Shown: positions 1-5,248 of the stretch, piece by piece
Position numbering within the stretch: the stretch's first letter is position 1
How the letters are laid out: each line of letters opens with the position of its first letter
Assembly (NCBI GenBank): GCA_031272005.1
Contig: JAISUQ010000172.1
Location: 1 to 5,248, forward strand
Length of the DNA: 5,248 nucleotides
Source of the DNA: Coriobacteriales bacterium
GTDB lineage: Bacteria; Actinomycetota; Coriobacteriia; Coriobacteriales; UBA8131
Direction of reading: 5' to 3'
The notes under the pieces: generated by a model
What the model was told of the DNA's origin: nothing
The model's input: the letters and a program-made list of their open reading frames with translations, nothing else
Database searches by the model: none
Program-made: the position numbers and the translations under genes

Positions 1-2
1 TC

Positions 3-908
3 GTCCTGCTGGTCACCGCCTTTATTTGGGGAGCGGCTTTCGTCGCCCAGCGCGAAGGCATGGAGCACCTCGGGCCGTTTCTGTTTGTCGCCCTGAGGAT
101 GCTGCTCGGGGCTGTTACCCTGGCCATCGTGTTGCAGTTGATGCGCCTGTTCGGCAGGCGCCGGACGGGTGGTATGGAACCGGAACAGAACCTGAATGGA
201 CGGCAGCTGGCCAAAGCCGGGCTGGCCTGCGGCGGCATCCTGTTCTTCTCCAGCAGTTTCCAGCAGATCGGCCTGGTCGACATTGATGCCGGTAAAGCCG
301 GGTTTCTGACGGCGCTGTATATCGTCCTGGTGCCGATCCTGGGAATCCTGTTGCGCAAAAAGACCCACTGGAATGCCTGGGCTGGCGTCCTGGTCGCTGC
401 CGGGGGCCTGTACTTTCTGTGCATCAAGCGCGGTCAGAGTATCGCCTTTGGCGATTTGATTACGCTGGTTGGGGCCCTGGGTTGGAGTTGCCATATCCTG
501 GTAGTCGACCATTTTGTCAGCGGTATCTCCCAGCGCGATGTGCTCAGACTCTGTGTCGCCCAGTTCCTGACAGCCGGCGCTCTGGCCGCGTTGGCCTGCC
601 CGTTGTTCGATGGCCTGTTCACAGCCAAGGTCTTCTCCTGGGCAGCACTTGTCAGCGCTGCGCCGACCTACCTCTATGTCGGCATTCTTTCTACGGGCGT
701 GGCCTTCACCCTGCAGGCTGTAGGGCAGCAGGGGCTCAATCCTACCGCAGCGGCCATCATCATGAGTCTGGAATCGGTGTTCGCCGTCATCTGCGGCATG
801 GTCCTGCTGGGAGAAATCATGTCTACCCGGGAGATCCTCGGTTGTGTGCTGGTCTTTGCCGCGGTAATCCTCTCACAGTTACCGATAGGTGAGCAACGCC
901 GGACATGA
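3..908 (+). CDS. EamA/DMT-family transporter, 5' end outside the window
   Basis: This is an integral membrane protein of the drug/metabolite transporter (EamA) superfamily, whose members usually export amino acids or other small metabolites. The substrate cannot be told from sequence. The reading frame is open from base 3, and the residues before the first ATG (base 60) already read as a typical first helix (VTAFIWGAAFVAQREG). The gene therefore starts upstream of the window, and the ATG at 60 is internal. About 301 residues are visible. Hydrophobic segments are spaced as expected for ten helices in two EamA repeats, with the first helix cut. The repeat signatures are seen as KAGFLTALYIVLVPILG in the first half and AAAIIMSLESVFAVICG followed by MVLLGE in the second. 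The charged tail GEQRRT ends at TGA. The aldolase gene follows after 81 bases on the same strand, so shared transcription is possible. Family assignment is firm; function is not. Confidence 0.93.
   Translation, partial: VLLVTAFIWGAAFVAQREGMEHLGPFLFVALRMLLGAVTLAIVLQLMRLFGRRRTGGMEPEQNLNGRQLAKAGLACGGILFFSSSFQQIGLVDIDAGKAGFLTALYIVLVPILGILLRKKTHWNAWAGVLVAAGGLYFLCIKRGQSIAFGDLITLVGALGWSCHILVVDHFVSGISQRDVLRLCVAQFLTAGALAALACPLFDGLFTAKVFSWAALVSAAPTYLYVGILSTGVAFTLQAVGQQGLNPTAAAIIMSLESVFAVICGMVLLGEIMSTREILGCVLVFAAVILSQLPIGEQRRT
862..884. repeat. Short inverted repeat at the end of the transporter gene
   Basis: The arms CGGTAA (862-867) and TTACCG (879-884) are a perfect 6-base inverted repeat around an 11-base centre, inside the last codons of the transporter gene and about 105 bases before the aldolase start. 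A related GGTAATCTTAC stretch lies at 914-924. It could be an operator or a weak RNA hairpin, but 6-base arms arise by chance and no T-run follows. Confidence 0.25.
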
Positions 909-976
909 ACTGTGGTAATCTTACGGAACAGAAAAACCTGCACCATAGCCACTGTTGCAAACAACCCATTGACGAC

Positions 977-984
977 AAAGGAGG
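977..984 (+). promoter_or_regulatory. Strong Shine-Dalgarno site that fixes the aldolase start
   Basis: AAAGGAGG lies 5 bases before the ATG at 990. It is nearly a full complement of the 16S rRNA 3' end and decides the start at 990 over an upstream in-frame GTG at 912, which has no such site. Confidence 0.9.
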
Positions 985-989
985 CAATC

Positions 990-1940
990 ATGCCGACAAT
1001 CAAGCCCGATCAGGTAGCTGTACCCCTTGATGTCCTGCCCGAAGCCCGGGAGTCCTATATCGAGAACTACCTGGCGGCCACCCGAGGCAGTGGCCGTTTG
1101 ATGCTCTACGCCTGCGATCAGAAGATCGAACACCTCAATGGCGACTTCCATGGCGAGGGTATTGCTGCCGAGGATAACGACCCCGAGCATCTCTTCCGAA
1201 TCGGCTCTCAGGGTGTCGTTGGCGTGCTGGCGGGCCAGAAGGGGCTGATCGCCCGTTACGCCGCCGATTACCCGGACATCAACTATCTGGTGAAGATGAA
1301 TTCCAAGACCAACCTGATCTCCACCAAGCAGGACGATCCTTATTCACCACAGCTCTATTCGCTGGACAGCGTCCTGGCGATGCGCGATGCCGGGGTGAAT
1401 ATCGTCGGCATCGGCTATACCATCTATCTGGGCAGCGAATATGAGGCGACGATGATGGCCGAAGCCGGGGAGCTGATCAGTGAGGCCCACGCCTCCGGCC
1501 TGATTGTGGTGCTCTGGATCTATCCCCGGGGCAAGGCGGTGGCCAACGAAAAGGATGCCGACCTGATTGCCGGCGCCGCTGGTGTGGCGCTGTGCCTGGG
1601 CGCCGATTTCGTCAAGGTCAACCCGCCCAAGCCAGCTGAGGGCGCAGCCTCCACCTCAGCCCAGCTGCTGGCTCTGGCCTCGGAGGCCAGCGGCCGCACC
1701 GGACTGGTCTGCGCCGGCGGCTCGACTGTGGATGCGGAGAAGTTCCTCAGTTCGCTGTATGACCAGATCCACATCGGCGGCGCCTCGGGCAACGCCACCG
1801 GACGCAATATCCACCAGCGTCCATTGGACGAAGCCGTCCGCCTGACCAAAGCCATCAGTGCCATCACCCTGGCCGACTACGATGTCCAGGAAGCCCTGGA
1901 GGTCTTTGAAGGCAAGGAAGACTTCACGGTTGGCGGTTAA
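990..1940 (+). CDS. Class I fructose-bisphosphate aldolase (DhnA/FbaB/DeoC-LacD superfamily)
   Basis: This is a cytoplasmic TIM-barrel aldolase of 316 residues that acts through a lysine Schiff base. The family interconverts fructose 1,6-bisphosphate with glyceraldehyde 3-phosphate and dihydroxyacetone phosphate; related members act on other sugar phosphates. An early DQKIEH stretch (residues 43-48) is present. The pair Trp176/Tyr178 in VVLWIYPRG and Lys209 in GADFVKVNPPK match the acid/base and Schiff-base residues of archaeal-type class I aldolases. AGGST (242-246) and IGGASGNATGRN (262-273) match the phosphate-binding ends of the last barrel strands. Length is somewhat above the core archaeal enzyme because of an N-terminal extension. 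The start at 990 is set by the strong ribosome binding site. The gene lies downstream of the transporter on the same strand and ends 3 bases before the stop of the convergent synthetase-like gene. The class is confident; the exact sugar substrate is inferred, and a LacD- or LsrF-like specificity is not excluded. Confidence 0.88.
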   Translation: MPTIKPDQVAVPLDVLPEARESYIENYLAATRGSGRLMLYACDQKIEHLNGDFHGEGIAAEDNDPEHLFRIGSQGVVGVLAGQKGLIARYAADYPDINYLVKMNSKTNLISTKQDDPYSPQLYSLDSVLAMRDAGVNIVGIGYTIYLGSEYEATMMAEAGELISEAHASGLIVVLWIYPRGKAVANEKDADLIAGAAGVALCLGADFVKVNPPKPAEGAASTSAQLLALASEASGRTGLVCAGGSTVDAEKFLSSLYDQIHIGGASGNATGRNIHQRPLDEAVRLTKAISAITLADYDVQEALEVFEGKEDFTVGG

Positions 1941-1943
1941 AGG

Positions 1944-3992
1944 TCAGAACTGACTGGGGTGTCTGCTGAAGAAGTCGGTGCGGGGCGGCAGTTCGCGTAA
2001 GGCGTGGCCGCCCGCTGCCTTTTCGGCGTCGCTGAGGAAAGGCTCAAAGCCTGAGAAAGCCTCTTTCCAGCTGAAGAACTGGGCTTCGGTGACATCCAGA
2101 GCCAGAAAGTCAAAGATCATCCTGGTGCCCACCGGGGCGATCGGGTGCATCAGCAGAGCTGCCGTCTTCAGCAGATAGAAGCTGTCTGTAAGCACTGCCA
2201 GTCGGGCGGCGGGTTGCTCACCAGCGGCCTTGATATGCTCAGACCAGTACTTGTTGGCGCTGCGGATGAAGCTGTCGGCCGTCTCCATGGCAGCATGCAG
2301 CTCCTGGCGATACATCTGCCATTCATAGTCCAACAGGGCCTGACGGCTGAGCTGCTCTGCCGCCTCATGGACACGGCCGATGGGCAGCAGTCCGGCATTG
2401 CTCTTCTGAGCCTCATAGAAGCAGGAGCGGGCCAGGCGGTTGAAGACGTTGGTCAGCAGCTGGCCTTCCTTGAGTACCGGATCGGCGTCATTGGGCTGGG
2501 CAGTGGGGTTCAGCGGCTTGGGCTGGAAGCTGACCGGCTTGAGCCCGAGGCCCAGGGCGATGAAGTGGGCTCGCAGCTGTTCGGGGGTGTAGTAGTCCAG
2601 CAGCTCGTCCGCCATTGGCGGTTTGACGGCTCCGGATGAAGAAGCCTTCTTGCCCAAAAACTGCAGATGATAGTTGGCGACCAACTGGGATTGCTGCAGC
2701 TCGCCCGGCTCAGCCTGCTGGCGCGGGGCGTGGCTCTGGGGTAAGGCGGCCCACATCGCGGTCTGGGCGACGCCGTAGAAGTAGATGTTATCCTGGCCGA
2801 TGAACTGATAGACCCGGGCCTGCGGATCGCACCAGAAGTCCTCCCAGGTCAGCATCGGGCTCATCGGGCGTGATGGATTGAGGCTCTCGATGCCCTGGCC
2901 CTGGTTCTCCAGCCAGCATTTGGAGAAGCTGATCGGCGCCCAGAGGCTTTCCGGCCAGCACCAGACCGTCAGGTCGGGGGTATCCTCGATGTCCGGCGCC
3001 GGAACGCCCCAGGCGATGTTGCCGGTGATCCGGAAAGGCACCAGGGTCTTGCCGGTACGATAGCGGATAGCTGCACCATCCAACACCGTACGGGCCTCGT
3101 CGCGGAGCTGAAGCGAGGCGAATTCCAGCTCAAAGCTCTGTTTGCCCCGCTCCACCGGACGAAAGCGGTGCGCAGGCAGTTGCTCCTGAAGCTGCTGGTA
3201 GTCGTTAAGGAACTCCTCCTTGACATAGATTATCGGTGCCACCAGAAACTCCTCGATGGTGTTGGACACGACATCGCGGGTCTGGCCAGTCCTGCGCAGA
3301 TCGTCGACATAACCCTGGAGTAATCCCTTGAAGGCCGGCAGGTCGAAATACCAGTTGGTCACATCGCGCATCACCGGAGGTTGTCCGCTCAGTGTGCTGA
3401 TCGGGTTGATCAGATCGGCCGGTAGATACTGGTGGCCGAGGTCGCATTCATCAGCATAGCCATGCTCGCTCTTGCAGCCGGGCACCGGGCAGCGACCACA
3501 GACCTGGCGGCCATTGAGGAAGCTGCCCCGCTCCAGGTCGTAGAACTGCGCTGTGGCCAGTTTATGCAAAAAGCCGTTATCGAAAAGCCGGCGGATGATC
3601 CAGGCGGTGAAATCGGCATGGACATCCCGGGCTTTTCCCAGTCCGGAGCCCTCGTAGATGTCCAGTGAGATGGCATAGTTTTTCAGGGTGGCTGTCTGCG
3701 CGTCGTGGTTGGCGCGCACATAATCCTCGATGCTGCCGGCAAAGCCCTCCGTCTCCACCAGCTTGCGATAACCCTCATCGATGGGGGAGCCGTAGCAGTC
3801 CGTGCCGCAGACAAACAGGACATTCTCCGCACCGATGCGGTCGCGCAGGAAGCGGGCGTAGACGTCGGCCGGCACGAAGACGCCGCCGATGTGGCCGAAA
3901 TGCAGTCCCTTGTTACCATAAGGCATCCCCGCCGTGACGATGGCACGACGGGGATAGTCCGGACGATCTGTGCTGAGTGCCGCTGCTGTCAC
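1944..3992 (-). CDS. Methionyl-tRNA synthetase-like class I tRNA ligase, divergent type
   Basis: The protein has 682 residues and is expected to act in the cytoplasm, activating methionine with ATP and charging tRNA-Met. The Rossmann catalytic half is seen as AGMPYGNKGLHFGH (21-34; HFGH is the HIGH motif) and CGTDCYGSP (62-70). The inserted zinc-binding domain has Cys165, Cys168, Cys173, Cys183 and His187, followed by MRDVTNWYFDLP (208-219), and later come GNIAWGVPAP (324-333) and FIGQDNIYFYG (397-407). The KMSKS position reads KKASSSG (448-454). A helical anticodon-binding domain fills roughly 505-630, and the protein ends DFFSRHPSQF without the OB-fold tRNA-binding domain found at the C terminus of many bacterial enzymes. 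Between residues 250 and 318 there is an insertion absent from ordinary MetRS. The GTG start overlaps the TGA of the upstream gene (GTGA), and no other start precedes the HIGH motif except Met23, which is too late. I recall similar ligases in Clostridia, so the gene looks intact. Whether it is the housekeeping MetRS or a second one cannot be told here. Confidence 0.88.
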   Translation of the reverse strand: MTAAALSTDRPDYPRRAIVTAGMPYGNKGLHFGHIGGVFVPADVYARFLRDRIGAENVLFVCGTDCYGSPIDEGYRKLVETEGFAGSIEDYVRANHDAQTATLKNYAISLDIYEGSGLGKARDVHADFTAWIIRRLFDNGFLHKLATAQFYDLERGSFLNGRQVCGRCPVPGCKSEHGYADECDLGHQYLPADLINPISTLSGQPPVMRDVTNWYFDLPAFKGLLQGYVDDLRRTGQTRDVVSNTIEEFLVAPIIYVKEEFLNDYQQLQEQLPAHRFRPVERGKQSFELEFASLQLRDEARTVLDGAAIRYRTGKTLVPFRITGNIAWGVPAPDIEDTPDLTVWCWPESLWAPISFSKCWLENQGQGIESLNPSRPMSPMLTWEDFWCDPQARVYQFIGQDNIYFYGVAQTAMWAALPQSHAPRQQAEPGELQQSQLVANYHLQFLGKKASSSGAVKPPMADELLDYYTPEQLRAHFIALGLGLKPVSFQPKPLNPTAQPNDADPVLKEGQLLTNVFNRLARSCFYEAQKSNAGLLPIGRVHEAAEQLSRQALLDYEWQMYRQELHAAMETADSFIRSANKYWSEHIKAAGEQPAARLAVLTDSFYLLKTAALLMHPIAPVGTRMIFDFLALDVTEAQFFSWKEAFSGFEPFLSDAEKAAGGHALRELPPRTDFFSRHPSQF

Positions 3993-5128
3993 TGAATGGT
4001 GGTCTTGGTAGGCGTGAAGGACTTGATGTACAGCGGCAGGGCATTGGAGCCAGCCGAGCTGTCGTAGAACTCGATGGAGACCGGCGAGGTGTCGTCGACC
4101 AGCGTGTAGGCGATCTGCCCGGTGATCGATTGATTCTGGTTGACGAGTGTGCTGAGGTCCTTGACCGAAGAGTTGGTGGAGCTGCTCGTTGGCACGGTGG
4201 TGGTATTCAGCACCTGGCCGTTTTGGATCACCCTGGCTCTGATGGTGGCGTTATAGCTGGTGGCGGTGGTCGTCTTGTTTTTGTAGGTGAGGGTGATGAT
4301 CATGGTCGGCTTGGCCGTGGAGCTTGTGGAGGATGACGTCTGGGTGGTGACGTTGGTCACCGTGACCTCATACTTGCTCGAAGCCTGCACCGATGTTGCC
4401 GGCGTGTTGCTGCCGGTAGTAGAGTTGTTGGTAGTGGAGCTGCCGGTACTGCTGTTGGCAGACTGACTCGAGGTACCCTGGGTGGTGGTGTTGCCATTGA
4501 TCTGGTCGATGGTGTTGTTGTACTGGGTGGAACACCCCGGGGTGTAGAAGAGGATGACCACGGTCATGATGATCAGCAACAAACCGCCAAAGAGGACGGC
4601 AAAGACTGCGCCAATCCCCGGACCACGGTCGCGATAGTTGTTGATGCGATAGAGGTAGGTGCCCTGAGGCATGCTGCCGTCGGCATTGGGCGCCGCCACC
4701 GCGATGTACTGGCCGCCGAGGGCCTGCGGTACGGTCTGCACGGGCTGGACCACTCGCTGGGGTTGAGCCGGCACGGCATAGACCGGGGTACCAGCCGTGA
4801 CGTACTGGGCTGGCGGCACGATCGGTGTCTGCATGGTCTGACCGGCAGCGACGCCGGCAGCCACCGGAACGGCAGCCCCGGCGGCCACAGCCGCTGCTGC
4901 TGCCGGGGCAGCCGCAGTGCTGACAAAGGCCGGTTGAGCGGCAGAATTGGGGATCTGCGCGCCGCTGACGGCGACATTGCCGGCCAGAGAGCCGGTGTCG
5001 ACCACGGTGCTTGCGGAATCTGTGGGCAGAGCTTCCTCCCAAGAAATCTGCTTGCCACAGCTGGGGCACACATCAGTGCCGTACTCTAATAGATTCCCGC
5101 AATTAGAGCATTCGTATACAGTTGCCAT
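3989..5128 (-). CDS. Zinc-ribbon, single-pass membrane protein with DUF5067-like exported domain
   Basis: Function is unknown. The 379-residue protein has a clear layout. Residues 7-24 form an N-terminal zinc ribbon (CSNC, then CPSCGK ten residues later; Cys7, Cys10, Cys21, Cys24). A low-complexity Ala/Pro/Gln-rich linker follows (about 36-150, very Ala-rich at 63-96). One strongly hydrophobic helix spans 171-195, preceded by YRINNYRDRG, whose net positive charge puts the N terminus inside. A Ser/Thr/Asn-rich stalk covers about 200-250. A beta-rich domain at about 252-358 follows the DUF5067 pattern: KYEVTVTNV, IITLTYKNKT, VIQNGQVL and DDTSPVSIEFYD. The ribbon would be cytoplasmic and the C-terminal domain outside the cell. 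The start at 5128 follows GGGAGG by 4 bases; the frame stays open further upstream only because it reads through a tRNA gene. It overlaps the ligase gene by 4 bases, so they should be co-translated. The DUF5067 assignment is from recalled pattern and could be DUF4352 or another immunoglobulin-like sandwich. Confidence 0.85.
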   Translation of the reverse strand: MATVYECSNCGNLLEYGTDVCPSCGKQISWEEALPTDSASTVVDTGSLAGNVAVSGAQIPNSAAQPAFVSTAAAPAAAAAVAAGAAVPVAAGVAAGQTMQTPIVPPAQYVTAGTPVYAVPAQPQRVVQPVQTVPQALGGQYIAVAAPNADGSMPQGTYLYRINNYRDRGPGIGAVFAVLFGGLLLIIMTVVILFYTPGCSTQYNNTIDQINGNTTTQGTSSQSANSSTGSSTTNNSTTGSNTPATSVQASSKYEVTVTNVTTQTSSSTSSTAKPTMIITLTYKNKTTTATSYNATIRARVIQNGQVLNTTTVPTSSSTNSSVKDLSTLVNQNQSITGQIAYTLVDDTSPVSIEFYDSSAGSNALPLYIKSFTPTKTTIQ

Positions 5129-5132
5129 AATA

Positions 5133-5138
5133 CCTCCC
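5133..5138 (-). promoter_or_regulatory. Shine-Dalgarno site of the zinc-ribbon protein
   Basis: GGGAGG on the minus strand sits 4 bases before the ATG at 5128. It supports that start, which places the zinc ribbon at the very N terminus as is usual for such proteins. Confidence 0.85.
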
Positions 5139-5151
5139 GTTTTCAGTAAGC

Positions 5152-5163
5152 CCCCGCACGGGG
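5152..5163 (-). other. Small GC hairpin in the leader between tRNA-Leu and the zinc-ribbon gene
   Basis: On the minus strand CCCC-GTGC-GGGG can fold into a 4-base-pair GC stem with a 4-base loop. The following bases (GCTTACTG) are not a T-run, so this is not a convincing intrinsic terminator. It might stabilise or mark a processed end of the transcript downstream of the tRNA. Confidence 0.3.
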
Positions 5164-5165
5164 TA

Positions 5166-5171
5166 ATTATA
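5166..5171 (-). promoter_or_regulatory. Possible -10 box (TATAAT) for the zinc-ribbon/ligase pair
   Basis: A perfect TATAAT on the minus strand lies 6 bases after the encoded CCA of the tRNA and 37 bases before the ATG at 5128. Nothing resembling TTGACA is found at 16-18 bases upstream, where the tRNA T-arm lies, and there is no extended TGn. It could drive the two-gene unit separately from the tRNA, or be chance in an AT-rich spot. Confidence 0.3.
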
Positions 5172-5177
5172 GCGCTT

Positions 5178-5248
5178 TGGTGCCCGAGGTGAGAGTCGAA
5201 CTCACATGCCCAAAGGACAAAGGTTTTTGAGACCTCCGCGTCTGCCAT
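5178..5248 (-). tRNA. tRNA-Leu, anticodon CAA, 5' end outside the window
   Basis: Read on the minus strand, the window begins inside the D-loop (ATGGCAGACGC). The anticodon arm is GAGGT / CTCAAAA / ACCTT (5236-5220), giving anticodon CAA at 5229-5227, which reads the leucine codon UUG. A long variable arm (5219-5206) forms a 5-pair stem TGTCC/GGGCA with loop TTT, the class II shape of leucine tRNAs. The T-arm is GTGAG, loop TTCGACT, CTCAC (5205-5189). The 3' acceptor strand CTCGGGC is followed by A and an encoded CCA (5180-5178). The 5' acceptor strand, expected as GCCCGAG, and half the D-arm lie beyond the window edge. Confidence 0.95.

Noticed and set aside
60..62. ATG at base 60 as the true start of the transporter
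   Set aside because: The frame is open back to base 3 and the preceding residues form a typical EamA first helix, so the gene begins off the window.
921..949. Possible promoter TTACGG ... CATAGC before the aldolase
   Set aside because: Spacing is 17 bases but both hexamers match the consensus poorly, so it cannot be called.
912..989. In-frame GTG start adding 26 residues to the aldolase
   Set aside because: The strong AAAGGAGG site at 977-984 sits correctly for the ATG at 990. The added residues have no ribosome binding site and look like translated leader sequence.
1943..1954. GTCAGAACTGAC as a bidirectional terminator between the convergent genes
   Set aside because: The stem is only 4-5 pairs, is not GC-rich, and has no T-run on either side.
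2145..2639. 164-residue plus-strand open frame opposite the ligase gene
   Set aside because: It lies wholly antisense to the conserved ligase gene, has no recognisable domain, and reflects the GC-rich codon pattern of the real gene.
4400..4520. GTTG/GTAGTG-rich stretch as a possible tandem repeat
   Set aside because: It is simply the codons of the Ser/Thr/Asn-rich stalk; there is no regular unit length.
4368..5073. Long minus-strand open frames (166 and 233 residues) inside the zinc-ribbon gene
   Set aside because: They are out-of-frame readings of the low-complexity Ala/Pro/Thr coding sequence, rich in Arg, Ser, His and Pro without any domain.
5129..5248. N-terminal extension of the zinc-ribbon protein to the window edge
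   Set aside because: The extension is translated tRNA-Leu plus the spacer. The ATG at 5128 has its own Shine-Dalgarno sequence and puts the zinc ribbon at the N terminus.

Overview
The window suggests a fairly GC-rich (roughly 58-60% by eye) bacterium, most likely a Clostridia-type Firmicute. Three things point there: strong AAAGGAGG / GGGAGG ribosome binding sites, a divergent methionyl-tRNA synthetase-type ligase of a kind I associate with clostridial genomes, and a zinc-ribbon / membrane / DUF5067-like protein of a type common in Firmicutes and some Actinobacteria. A leucine tRNA with an encoded CCA end fits this. The assignment rests on recalled family distributions, not on a search.

Left half, plus strand: the 3' part of an EamA/DMT-family membrane transporter gene (its start lies off the window) is followed after 81 bases by a complete class I (DhnA/FbaB-type, Schiff-base) aldolase gene. 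The two may be co-transcribed. The aldolase stop codon lies only 3 bases from the stop codon of the convergent gene.

Right half, minus strand: reading leftwards from the right edge there is a class II tRNA-Leu(CAA) whose 5' end is cut off, a spacer of 49 bases, a 379-residue zinc-ribbon, single-pass membrane protein with an exported beta-rich domain, and then a 682-residue methionyl-tRNA synthetase-like enzyme. The last two genes overlap by 4 bases (GTGA), so they form a translationally coupled pair.

No mobile element, CRISPR array, phage gene or integrase was seen. The region reads as ordinary chromosomal sequence. The features most worth a second look are the atypical synthetase (KKASSSG in place of KMSKS, an insertion of about 60 residues in the catalytic half, a Cys3His zinc site, no C-terminal tRNA-binding domain) and its tight coupling to a surface-anchored protein of unknown function.
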